Below are positions 18,531 to 26,649 of a DNA stretch of 64,000 bases, piece by piece. This stretch comes from JADKHC01 sp047600805. Its GTDB lineage: Bacteria; Verrucomicrobiota; Verrucomicrobiia; Opitutales; Opitutaceae. The stretch covers positions 2,418,001 through 2,482,000 of the forward strand of contig JASGKG010000001.1 in assembly GCA_047600805.1 (NCBI GenBank). Direction: 5' to 3'. The first letter of the stretch is position 1. Every line of letters begins with the position of its first letter. The translations under genes and the position numbers were made by a program. The notes under the pieces are model-generated. The model was given only the letters and a program-made list of their open reading frames with translations. It had not been told where the DNA came from and ran no database searches.

Positions 18531-18617
18531 GTCAAGCAAACTCCCTCTGTAAATGACCTTTTTAGGTAAAAAACTTATTCACAATGTCAGCATGGTGTTG
18601 TCAGCATCGAACGGCGC

Positions 18618-18653
18618 GAATCGTACAGCCATGATGGCGTGAATCGTACAGCC
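18618..18653. repeat. Short direct repeat GAATCGTACAGCC
   Basis: The 13-mer GAATCGTACAGCC occurs at 18618-18630 and again at 18641-18653, 23 bp apart, in the 289-bp spacer between the mraZ operator and the end of the TIGR02270-like gene. A shorter repeat, TGTCAGCAT, flanks it at about 18585-18606. They lie upstream of the dcw promoter region and could be remnants of duplication or a binding site. No function is assigned. Confidence 0.5.
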
Positions 18654-18830
18654 GCCGATCTGGAGTCGTAAATTTGATGACCCCAAAATGAGGATTTTGA
18701 TGACATCGCATTCGTAGCCTCGCGTGGTACGGTCATCAGCCGGCCCGGTGACGACGTCGTCTTCGACTCCCGACAACTCCGGCGCTGTACAGCGCAGCTG
18801 TTTTGCTTAGTCGCGGAGGTGCGTTGTTGG

Positions 18831-20036
18831 TCAGTAAAGAGGAAGACGAAGCAGATCAACAGCGGCGCGGTGCGGTTGGCCGGCAAACGCCAACCTTACG
18901 TTCCTTTCATAACGGGTCAGCATGTCGATTTTCTGGTTCACTGTCGGTTCCGCGTTCGAGCCGGAAATCTCCACGCCCCCACACCAGCGGCCTCCCACAG
19001 CAAATCTACTCTCCACCTCGCGCCATTGCGCAGCAGCATTTTCACCGTCCGGAACCTGCACTTCGATCTGCAACTCGGGATCAGCAGACTTGGTCGGACG
19101 AAGCGCTAACGGCAGCTGCAGACCCGTGATTCGCATGAACGCAATTCCCGCGAGTTCGGCAGACTCAGCATCTCCGTCGAGCATGCCCGCAATCAGCGTC
19201 GAGATACACTCCGGTTGTCCCGTCGACCCAAGAATTTCGAAACGCGCTGAGCCCAACGCAGGATGAGCACAAGCCGACAGCACGAGCTTCAGATCCTCGG
19301 CAGAACCGATCACTGCAAGCGTCCTAATTTCCTCAACGCTATCTGCCCCCCCTTTTGCAGCCGCTGTTTGGCAATGCTTCAAAATCCACGGCTGTCTCGC
19401 CCAAGCTGCAGCTTCAAGGGCACAGCGTCTCACCTCTGCGTGGTCATCGAGAGCGCCAGCAAGTGTCACCGGCGGCTGTAAACGCCCCGGGGGAAATAAC
19501 CAAACGGCACGCCACGCCGCCTTCCGTACTTCAACATCCGGGTCACGCAATTTCTGTTCGACCGCAGCGACGACAGGAGAAGTCGGAACGTGAAACGCCG
19601 TCACCCTCGCGGCATCAAAAAGACACTGAGGCTCACGGCCAAATTTGGCTAACCAGCGTGTTGCAGCATTCTTGCTGGTTCCAAAACATATGGCATCTAC
19701 AATCGTTTGCCGACTTAGCGGCTCTGCGGCTTCGTACGCATCCAGCAATTCGTCGACAAGTGCAGGCTCGTTAAGTCGCAGAACCGTAAAGGCGCCTGAA
19801 AAGAGCAAATCTGGATCTTGCGCAACGAGCAGAGCGACCAGGGCGTCTTTGTTCCCATGAGCACTGCTCGCTAACGCGTCGGCATGGGCCTCGATCCGCT
19901 CCTCCAATGCCATCAGCTCACGAACCCGGTATTCAGGTGATCGAATCTTGCCCGCACGCTGCGACCACAAGAACCCAAGTTCCTGCGCGTGCAAACTCAG
20001 CAAACTCGGAAGGTGTGAAAGCCGACGCCCCGACAT
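18831..20036 (-). CDS. TIGR02270-like HEAT-repeat protein, T6SS-associated
   Basis: A 401-residue soluble protein. Helical HEAT-like repeats run through the middle (for example LRDPDVEVRKAAWRAVW at about 162-178 and DDHAEVRRCALEAAAWAR at about 192-209). The N-terminal LHAQELGFLWSQRAG and the C-terminal end match my recollection of the TIGR02270 family, found in type VI secretion gene clusters of proteobacteria and others. Its biochemical role is unknown; HEAT repeats usually mediate protein contacts, so an adaptor for loading cargo is plausible. It is the last gene of the six-gene module and starts six bases after the DUF6484-like gene. Confidence 0.72.
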   Translation of the reverse strand: MSGRRLSHLPSLLSLHAQELGFLWSQRAGKIRSPEYRVRELMALEERIEAHADALASSAHGNKDALVALLVAQDPDLLFSGAFTVLRLNEPALVDELLDAYEAAEPLSRQTIVDAICFGTSKNAATRWLAKFGREPQCLFDAARVTAFHVPTSPVVAAVEQKLRDPDVEVRKAAWRAVWLFPPGRLQPPVTLAGALDDHAEVRRCALEAAAWARQPWILKHCQTAAAKGGADSVEEIRTLAVIGSAEDLKLVLSACAHPALGSARFEILGSTGQPECISTLIAGMLDGDAESAELAGIAFMRITGLQLPLALRPTKSADPELQIEVQVPDGENAAAQWREVESRFAVGGRWCGGVEISGSNAEPTVNQKIDMLTRYERNVRLAFAGQPHRAAVDLLRLPLY

Positions 20037-20042
20037 GCCGAA

Positions 20043-20477
20043 TCAGTTGAGCGTTACAGAACTTCCTTTGATCCGATTCACACGGCGGGCTCTGGATATT
20101 ACATCAGTCCCTTTAATCGAAATAGTTCCGTCTTTAGAGAGCTCGATCGAGGCTTTGCCACATTTCAAAACCAGCTCCTGACCGGCCTCGACCACGACCT
20201 GCGCTCGATTTTCTTTTTCGCTCTTTTCAGTCGGCGAACAGATGCGGCCCAAAATAATCCCGCGCTCCCCGGCTGCTGTCGGCTGCCACACCAGAACCTG
20301 ATCGCCAACGGTGAGCAGCAGGTGCTGACCGGTTCCATTGTCGAGTAGATCGCAAGGCAGACTCTCTTCGTCTGCGTTTCCGAATTTGCATGCGACGGGT
20401 TCTCCAGGACGGACCGACAGCACGGTTCCACGCTTGGTTAAACCATCTGAAAGGAGTAATTGCTGAAGTGAGTTCAT
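20043..20477 (-). CDS. DUF6484-like protein, T6SS-associated
   Basis: A 144-residue protein without signal peptide or membrane segment. The N-terminal half (LTKRGTVLSVRPGEPVAC, VGDQVLVWQPTAAGERGIIL) resembles the small beta-rich OB/gp5-like domain seen in VgrG-associated DUF6484 proteins. The C-terminal half has alternating beta pattern (VVVEAGQELVLKCGKASIEL, DGTISIKGTD) like the repeating beta-helix of phage spike and VgrG tails. This suggests a spike accessory or carrier that packs with the PAAR-like tip. It lies 49 bp after the immunity gene and six bases before the TIGR02270-like gene. Family assignment is from memory of the pattern, without a search. Confidence 0.62.
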   Translation of the reverse strand: MNSLQQLLLSDGLTKRGTVLSVRPGEPVACKFGNADEESLPCDLLDNGTGQHLLLTVGDQVLVWQPTAAGERGIILGRICSPTEKSEKENRAQVVVEAGQELVLKCGKASIELSKDGTISIKGTDVISRARRVNRIKGSSVTLN

Positions 20478-20526
20478 AGTGTTGTGGTTAATTTTAAGCG
20501 GCTCGGCCGAGGCTCATTTTGGAAGG

Positions 20527-21129
20527 TTAAACAACTTCGACCTTTCTCTGAACGATGCCCCACCGTTCCGGCACGGGCGGAGCATGCTGCTTGAGAGATT
20601 CCGTCACGCACTCATGGACAAAAATCATCGTTTTATCCTGAGGGATCCGAAACATCCTTGGCTCAGCGGCCAGCTTTTCAGCCGAGAAAACAACCTCATC
20701 AAAACCCACCATATTGGGCATTTGATCAAAGCCCGGCATGATCACCGTGCCTTTTGATTTCGCTTCATCAACTGCGTCGAATACGCCGATCACGTTTAGA
20801 ACAAAGTAGTCGGAGAAATCCTGGTTCTCTTCATTGCAATGCACCACGGCGGGAAATAACTCGAAGTTCTCCACGCCCGCGGCGCGCAGCGCTTCCACGA
20901 AACGGCCGCTCACCACGGTCATCGCATCTCCCGTGAGAAAATGCGGCGGGTGGCTCACGAGCTTGCTATCCGACGTGAACCGGAGGGGCGCGGGTATCGT
21001 CTGTGAAATCACGTGCCCCGTGATGAACGATACTTTCAGCTGGAAGTTTAGCATCTCCTTTTGCTTTGGATCGAGCGATATACACCAGGGCGTTTTTATA
21101 GAATCGAGAAGCCTATAGTAATTTTTCAT
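20527..21129 (-). CDS. Imm11 (DUF1629)-like immunity protein
   Basis: A 200-residue cytoplasmic-type protein, starting at the ATG at 21129, two bases after the stop of the nuclease gene. The middle portion GDAMTVVSGRFVEALRAAGV followed by ENFELFPAVVH is the characteristic block of the Imm11/DUF1629 family (a site where the protein serves, or predicts, a residue for the toxin partner), and the C-terminus has FDEVVFSAEKLAAEPRMFRI. Position immediately downstream of an AHH nuclease gene is the usual arrangement for toxin and immunity. The upstream in-frame stretch to 21318 overlaps the toxin and is not part of it. Confidence 0.68.
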   Translation of the reverse strand: MKNYYRLLDSIKTPWCISLDPKQKEMLNFQLKVSFITGHVISQTIPAPLRFTSDSKLVSHPPHFLTGDAMTVVSGRFVEALRAAGVENFELFPAVVHCNEENQDFSDYFVLNVIGVFDAVDEAKSKGTVIMPGFDQMPNMVGFDEVVFSAEKLAAEPRMFRIPQDKTMIFVHECVTESLKQHAPPVPERWGIVQRKVEVV

Positions 21130-21130
21130 A

Positions 21131-21988
21131 TTAAGATTCCACGTCGCCCAGCAGCTCAGCTGTATAATCCCTTGCGTGAGCCGAGATGAATATTTCCCAC
21201 TTTTCGGGTGTACCGGTAAGTTTGCGCAAGAGGTGCTCAGAAAGCCGGTCCAGAGACTCGTTTGCCCGCACGCTCGGCTGGTATTTGCCGGGGGCCTTTT
21301 CCGTGCAGGAGCATACATCCGCCCACCCCTGCATACGCTCGTCCATGTCCTTTAGCTTTAGTTTAATATAGTCGTTATATTTAGTATAATTCTCCTGCTC
21401 AGGATCCTTCGGCGGTATGGCGTGATGCCCTTTGTGAAATTGAATTTTCGTATGCTTCATCGAACTGCGGGCCAGCCGATATTTTTCCGAGGGTTTCAGA
21501 GCTGCCCAACCACCGCTTTGGTACTTAACGGGAATGGACGGAGCCCAAAGGCCGTTTTCAGCGTTGTTGACAGAATAGCCGGTGTCCCGCGCGATCGTTC
21601 CACGGGATGCAATTATCCACCGCTCAAAAGTTTCTCCTTCCAGCGCCTGTTTGCCGCTTATCAAATGGTGGGCTTCGCACGAGCACGCCCCCATTTCCGA
21701 ATCGTCGTAGATTGCTTTGTCTTTGGGCCGCTTTTCCGACCGTTGATTGGGAAACACGCCGTCCTTGGGGCGAGCGTTAGGTTGTCTCTCCACGAGTTTC
21801 TTGGGATCGAGCATGATTGCCGAGAGCTCCTTGGAATCGTTTTTTTCACCGCCGTAACTGATAAACGAATCCTTTTTGTCGTCGGTATGCGATTTGAAGT
21901 TCGTCTCCTCTTTCGGGCAAAAAGGGCAGTCCTCGTTTTCGTCTTTATGAACGACAGGCGGCGCGATGGCTTCTCCGATTTGTGTCAT
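21131..21988 (-). CDS. AHH-type HNH/EndoVII nuclease effector
   Basis: A 285-residue probable DNase or RNase toxin of a type VI secretion cargo module. The active-site block is CEAHHLISGKQAL (His107-His108), GYSVNNAENGLWAPSIP (about 137-153) and FHKGHHAIP (His185, His188, His189). This is the order of the AHH family: AHH, then N..NG..LP, then HxxxH. An N-terminal CPFC pair (Cys21, Cys24), a further CSC (about 102-104) and a CSC at about 226-228 could bind zinc. No signal peptide is visible, which fits export by a T6SS spike. It lies between the PAAR-like tip gene and the immunity gene. The region looks less GC-rich than its flanks (visual impression). Confidence 0.7.
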   Translation of the reverse strand: MTQIGEAIAPPVVHKDENEDCPFCPKEETNFKSHTDDKKDSFISYGGEKNDSKELSAIMLDPKKLVERQPNARPKDGVFPNQRSEKRPKDKAIYDDSEMGACSCEAHHLISGKQALEGETFERWIIASRGTIARDTGYSVNNAENGLWAPSIPVKYQSGGWAALKPSEKYRLARSSMKHTKIQFHKGHHAIPPKDPEQENYTKYNDYIKLKLKDMDERMQGWADVCSCTEKAPGKYQPSVRANESLDRLSEHLLRKLTGTPEKWEIFISAHARDYTAELLGDVES

Positions 21989-22009
21989 GGTTCACCTCGT
22001 TGCGGGCCT

Positions 22010-22381
22010 TCAGCCCATGATATTTTTTTTATTATGAAACAAAGGGTCGCCCATGCGGCAGACGTTCTGCCCCTCCATCTTCACGTCGAACGAGTACATC
22101 ATGAACTCGCACTCGCTCGTGTTGACCTGCGAAACGACGCCGCCGCCTTTGCCAGGCTCGTCGCCGGTGGACTTACTGTACTTGGCCCCTTTCACCATAG
22201 GCATCTGGCCGTCGGTTTTCACGGTTTTAGGGCCATCGGTGGTGTCGGCTGACCGTCCGATATTCGGAAACGGGACGGGAACTCCGTTGGGAAGTTTGCA
22301 GACATCCGGCCCGACCATGCTCATTCCACCGCTGCCTTTGTGCGCGATGCCCCGAGTGTTCGCGAAAGTAGTTTGTGCCAT
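22010..22381 (-). CDS. PAAR-like (DUF4150) T6SS spike-tip protein
   Basis: A 123-residue protein matching the PAAR-like toxin-adaptor family (DUF4150): MVGPDVCKLPNGVPVPFPNI near the N-terminus, then GGGVVSQVNTSECEFMMYSF, VKMEGQNVCRMGDPLFHNKK and a Gly C-terminus. PAAR proteins form the sharp cone at the tip of the VgrG spike and carry effectors. The gene sits one base after the ketosynthase-like gene and 21 bases before the nuclease gene, so the spike tip is probably delivered with that nuclease as a separate polypeptide. Confidence 0.82.
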   Translation of the reverse strand: MAQTTFANTRGIAHKGSGGMSMVGPDVCKLPNGVPVPFPNIGRSADTTDGPKTVKTDGQMPMVKGAKYSKSTGDEPGKGGGVVSQVNTSECEFMMYSFDVKMEGQNVCRMGDPLFHNKKNIMG

Positions 22382-22382
22382 A

Positions 22383-23555
22383 TTAGTTGTTGTTGATTGT
22401 CAAGATAGTTGCTACGCGCTGGCCATAATCCGATGAGGCATAGACCAAGATCGGTGACCGGCGATAGCCTTTCTGCAGACCTACAACCGCAAGGCTGATG
22501 GCCACAGGACCGAAGGCGGCGCCAATATCTCCGAAAAATTCAACGGCATGGTGGAGGCGAACATCCGGAGCAAATGCCGCCGAATTCCGGGTGCAAGTGG
22601 TGCCCCACTCCTTTGCCCAATAATGCTCGCCGTTCATCGACGAATACACTTCTGCAATTGGTTGGGGGGACTGCGTTGCAACCAAAGCTGTCACCGCCCT
22701 CGCGAGTCCGTCGCCGCGATACGGCGTATTTAGACTGTATAAATGTCCTTCTTCCTGTGCCACGGCCGGCGGCGTAATCGCCGCGAGGTCGGCCAATCCA
22801 TATTTTTTCACGGCCACTTCCGACGCGAGGAGGAGGACGCCAGCAGCCTCGCCCGGGATAAAACCGTCACTGTTGCTGGGCGTCTTTAGACGGCCGTCAG
22901 CTTCCAAGCGGTCCACGATCAACGGATCATCGAAGGAATCAACACCGCCGACAAGGACGGGCGTCGCCGGATCGCGACGAATTCGTTCGCCGGCCTTCGC
23001 AAGCGCAACCAGCCCGCCGGCTCGACCGCTGAACTCAGCCGAACTAGTCGATAGATCAAACGAGTGAGCTGTCTGGCAAGCCAGGCTGTTCAAAAACCCC
23101 TGAGGTTCGAGGTGTTGCGTCACTCCGTGCTCCGGCAGAGCCAAAAACAAAGGCGGCCGAGGGATCTTGCCCCCGGATAACGCTTCGGCCAAAGCAGTCG
23201 CTCCCAGGCGGACCAGACGAGCAATGCGTGTTGGCAACATCCGGCCGTTGGAAACGGCATCGGAGAGTGGAACCAAACCATCATCGACCACACCGCCAAA
23301 AACAATGGGCTGCCAACGAGAGTCGCGCCATTGACTCTCCTCACACAGACAAACACCCGCGCGCACGGACGCCGCTGTTTCAACAGCCGTCAGCCCGACA
23401 TTGGTCACACTTCCTGTAGCAACAACGCGAAAAGTTTCCATCGTCAACCCATCACACTCCAAACGCGGGCTTGCCGGAGATTCATGGTAACGAACTTCTT
23501 CATGGAGGTAAATCCCGCGCGAGGGGTGCGTTTCGACAATGGAGATAATCCGCAT
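22383..23555 (-). CDS. Ketosynthase/thiolase-like protein in T6SS cargo module
   Basis: A 390-residue protein with the fold pattern of beta-ketoacyl synthases: ASVRAGVCLCEES, LPTRIARLVRLGATALAEAL, VLVGGVDSFDDPLIVDRL near residue 195-215, then GFIPGEAAGVLLL and DGLARAV. At the place where KS proteins have their nucleophilic Cys, the segment reads AEFSGRAGGLVALAKA, without Cys, so the protein is probably not a working ketosynthase. Such proteins occur beside DUF4150 and TIGR02270 genes in T6SS loci, where their role is unresolved. An internal ATG at 23441 (METFRV) is an alternative start that would remove 38 residues. Confidence 0.66.
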   Translation of the reverse strand: MRIISIVETHPSRGIYLHEEVRYHESPASPRLECDGLTMETFRVVATGSVTNVGLTAVETAASVRAGVCLCEESQWRDSRWQPIVFGGVVDDGLVPLSDAVSNGRMLPTRIARLVRLGATALAEALSGGKIPRPPLFLALPEHGVTQHLEPQGFLNSLACQTAHSFDLSTSSAEFSGRAGGLVALAKAGERIRRDPATPVLVGGVDSFDDPLIVDRLEADGRLKTPSNSDGFIPGEAAGVLLLASEVAVKKYGLADLAAITPPAVAQEEGHLYSLNTPYRGDGLARAVTALVATQSPQPIAEVYSSMNGEHYWAKEWGTTCTRNSAAFAPDVRLHHAVEFFGDIGAAFGPVAISLAVVGLQKGYRRSPILVYASSDYGQRVATILTINNN

Positions 23556-24229
23556 CCGCTAGGCAACATGTTTCAGGATGTATCGCTGTAATTCGGGGAT
23601 TACCCTACAATTCGAGACAGCCAATATCATAGCCGCCACTACCAACTCTTATAGGGATCCCAAAGGACGGGTTAGCAAAACACGCCGCTGCTCTTTTACC
23701 GACTGCATTTGGTTAATAAAAGGTAAATATCAGCTTCACCAGATTCTCCAGGCCCATTCCCTGCTCAGGTGACTTGTCAGAAGGTTTCGCCGGAAAGATG
23801 TGCGGACATCAAGCACCTGCGATTAGTGACAACTCAGTTGATCGAAAGTCGCAACGAGGCAAAGCGCGTGTAACGGTGAGAAAGCGTGACGCCGTGTCGC
23901 GCCAAAGTCACGGGGCTTGGGTGAGGATTCAGTTTTGTTGGTTTTTAATGGTGTGACACAGGCGAATTCGTCCGGGTGAGAGACGGGAGGAGCTGCGCTC
24001 CAGCGATGGCGCGCCAATTCTCGGCCCCGAAAAGGGACCTCCCACAGCGTAGGAATTCCCCCGGTTTTTGAGCAAATACGCTAAATGAGCTTGCAAGCGA
24101 CGGCCCGCAATATCTTTTGTCTACTAAACAAGTCGACTATACAGCTGCTCGCCGCCAGACTAATTTTATTTCCTTCACTATTAACGACTTAAGCTAATCC
24201 CACCCTCCTAAACATCTGATAGGAACGTC
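23556..24229. other. Gene-free 674-bp spacer
   Basis: No credible gene is visible on either strand; the longest open frames are about 60 codons and lack any family motif. It separates the divergent T6SS module (left, minus) from the gene at 24230 (right, plus), so it must hold their promoters. A TTGTCT at 24117 and TATACA at 24138 could be a promoter for the right-hand gene, but the 15-bp spacing is poor. AGGA five bases before the ATG at 24230 is a plausible ribosome binding site. Confidence 0.4.
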
Positions 24230-25042
24230 ATGCCTTCGAAAACGCCTCTCTTTCCCCTCCCAAACCCGACCCTCACCAAAAACGCCCCCACCACGGTCGC
24301 GTCGCCGCTCGGTGCCTTCCGGGAGCGCCTGCGCGATCTCTATAATCTTTCACAGCGTTCCAATCACGTTTTCGGCTCCCCTCTTGGTCCATTGCTGGAT
24401 CGCGGTACACAGCTTCACGTCCCGCGATTTGTTTATTTCGGGCCTCTCACCCACGACGAATCGCTGCGGCTCGCGATCCTCGCGGGTTTCAATCATTCCG
24501 ATCTGCGCAGTTCGCTGGCACTGACACAGTTCGTCGAACATCTGGTGCTTACGCCGGATCTGGGTCACGGCCTCAACATTTCTCTTTTCCCGATTGTCGA
24601 CGTAATCGGGCTCCATCGGGATTTGCCTAACCGTCAGCTAGAAACACGCTCGTGGGCAAACACCGGCGACGCCGTACTTGGCCTGCTTGCGAAGGATGCC
24701 CGCACGCGCGGCTATCATGGTTTCCTGCGCATCGAGACGGCTCCCGGCGAGGAAACGATTGCGGTTCGGATTCGTGGAACCACTGCCGCCGCGGGGATTG
24801 AGCTGATCTCGTCGGAAGAATTTCAACCGCTTCCTGTGCGCTGGGAAGCAGATCAAATGAGCTCCGTACCGCAGGATGGACCACTCACGCTTGTGGACGA
24901 TCTCCCTTTCCCGCCTTTTGAGCTCACGTTCCGAATTCCGGGCGCGTGGCCCTCGGATCTTTACTGCACAGCGGTGAGTTCGGCATTGAAACGATTCATT
25001 CTGAGGTATCGCGGTCTCCAGGCGTACGGCCACGGAATCTGA
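24230..25042 (+). CDS. Conserved-looking protein with weak M14 carboxypeptidase pattern
   Basis: A 270-residue protein, no signal peptide or membrane segment. I do not recognise it with certainty. Residues about 85-135 (LAILAGFNHSDLRSSLALTQ, then LNISLFPIVDVIGLHRD) follow the succession of strands and loops of M14 metallocarboxypeptidases and AstE-type deacylases, but GxHGDE is replaced by GFNHSD and the NP.G segment by DVIG. The zinc ligands are therefore missing or altered, so it would be an inactive relative if the likeness is real. AGGA lies five bases before the ATG. The FAD protein follows 25 bases later, so the two are probably cotranscribed. Confidence 0.5.
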   Translation: MPSKTPLFPLPNPTLTKNAPTTVASPLGAFRERLRDLYNLSQRSNHVFGSPLGPLLDRGTQLHVPRFVYFGPLTHDESLRLAILAGFNHSDLRSSLALTQFVEHLVLTPDLGHGLNISLFPIVDVIGLHRDLPNRQLETRSWANTGDAVLGLLAKDARTRGYHGFLRIETAPGEETIAVRIRGTTAAAGIELISSEEFQPLPVRWEADQMSSVPQDGPLTLVDDLPFPPFELTFRIPGAWPSDLYCTAVSSALKRFILRYRGLQAYGHGI

Positions 25043-25067
25043 GACAATCATCACTTAAAACCACCCT

Positions 25068-26477
25068 GTGAAAAACATCGTCATCATCGGAGGCGGCGTG
25101 AGTGGCGCCCTAGTAGCGGCCAACCTGCTCCGTCACGCCTCAGCGCCATTGCGCATCGTCATTATCGACAAGTCGCCGCCTGTCGGCCGCGGCGTGGCCT
25201 ACGGCACGGACTGTCCTCACCATCTTCTCAATGTACCTGCCGATCGGTTAGGCCCATATCCTGACGATCCGACAGGGTTCTTCGCGTGGGTCGCGGCTCG
25301 AATCGGCCGCTCAACCTTCCCTAGCGAGGTGACGCCTTCCGATTTTCTGCCGCGCAACCTTTACGGCCAATACATCTATTCTGTTTTAATGGATGCGCGC
25401 GCATCTGCTGTGAATGGCACGGTTCTCGAAACCATCGCGGGTGAAGCCGTGGACATCGAAGAAACAGACGACGGCGGCATCGTAAAGTTGAGCGACGAGC
25501 GAACCTTCCCAGCAGCTCTCGTGGTGTTGGCTCTTGGGAATTTGCCTGGTGAGTACCCGATTCGAAGGTCGCTCCGTTTTTTTCACGGGCGCCGTTACGT
25601 CCATGTTCCGTGGAGCGAAGGAGCACTGGAAGGTATTCAAACAAACGACGAGGTCCTCATTGTGGGCGCAGGGCTGACCGCAGCAGATGTGATCACGGAA
25701 CTCATTCATCGCGGCCACAAGGGAACGATCCACGCACTTTCTCGCCGAGGACTTCTTCCACAGCCGCAAAAACCCGGAGCGGCGTATCGCGATTTCCTGC
25801 ACGGGAAACCGCAGCCAAAGACCGCTCGCGAGGCGTTTCACCTCGTTAAAGCCGAAGCTCGTTCGGCGATATCGAATGGTTTTGCCTGGCAGAGCGTGAT
25901 CGATGCGTTGCGTCCGTACACACAGCAGATTTGGCGCGATTGGTCGTGGGAGGAACGTTCAAGGTTCCTCCGTCACGTGCGACCTTTCTGGGAAACACAT
26001 CGCCATCGCTATGCACCGCAGGTGCACACCCTGATCCAACAAGCCCGCGACACCGGCCAACTCCGTTTCTACGCCGGCCGCCTACAATCTTTTACCGAAA
26101 CCGACACGGGAGCTGACGCGGTTTTCCGTCAACGCGGACAGGAAAACCCGACCACCGTCCATGTCGCAAAGGTCCTCAATTGCACCGGCCCACGCTCGGA
26201 TTACTCAAAATACCAGCACCCTCTTTTTATAAACCTGCTTGCGCGCGGCCTGATCGACCACGACCCGCTTGCGTTGGGTCTAAACGCCAATACGGACGGG
26301 GAACTTTACCGCTATCGTGGTGCACCTAGCGGATGGTTGTTGACGTTGGGCGCGCCGTTGAAAGGCGTGCTTTGGGAGACCACCGCGGTCGCGGAAATCC
26401 GCGTACAAGCTCGTGCGTTGGCCGCGAGGATCCTCGCAAAAGTCGAAGTCAACGAAACCGCTACGATCAGGCCCTAA
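25068..26477 (+). CDS. FAD/NAD(P)-binding protein (flavoprotein oxidoreductase family)
   Basis: A 469-residue cytoplasmic flavoprotein. The N-terminus IVIIGGGVSGALVAANLL is a Rossmann GxGxxG FAD-binding loop, and a second one, VLIVGAGLTAADVITELI, sits at about residues 193-210. VGRGVAYGTDCPHHLLNVPA (about 44-63) is the marker of the PF13454-like FAD-NAD(P)-binding family. VLNCTGPRSDYS near 370 is the usual ATG-like motif before the C-terminal FAD contact. The substrate is unknown; members of this family are often annotated only as oxidoreductases. The start is GTG at 25068. It probably forms a two-gene unit with the preceding gene. Confidence 0.85.
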   Translation: MKNIVIIGGGVSGALVAANLLRHASAPLRIVIIDKSPPVGRGVAYGTDCPHHLLNVPADRLGPYPDDPTGFFAWVAARIGRSTFPSEVTPSDFLPRNLYGQYIYSVLMDARASAVNGTVLETIAGEAVDIEETDDGGIVKLSDERTFPAALVVLALGNLPGEYPIRRSLRFFHGRRYVHVPWSEGALEGIQTNDEVLIVGAGLTAADVITELIHRGHKGTIHALSRRGLLPQPQKPGAAYRDFLHGKPQPKTAREAFHLVKAEARSAISNGFAWQSVIDALRPYTQQIWRDWSWEERSRFLRHVRPFWETHRHRYAPQVHTLIQQARDTGQLRFYAGRLQSFTETDTGADAVFRQRGQENPTTVHVAKVLNCTGPRSDYSKYQHPLFINLLARGLIDHDPLALGLNANTDGELYRYRGAPSGWLLTLGAPLKGVLWETTAVAEIRVQARALAARILAKVEVNETATIRP

Positions 26478-26649
26478 TGCGCAAAACCCTGCCGTTACCA
26501 AAACCTTCTAGATGCATTTCTGATTTCAACCGGACTTCGCGCGTTCAACAGCGTGCAGCGGCTGCAAAATTGGATTTTGGCCGAGCAAAAGAGCTCCGTC
26601 GCTAACTAGCAGCCACGCCAAAACAGAACGTCGGTTCCGGGAAGCGTGT

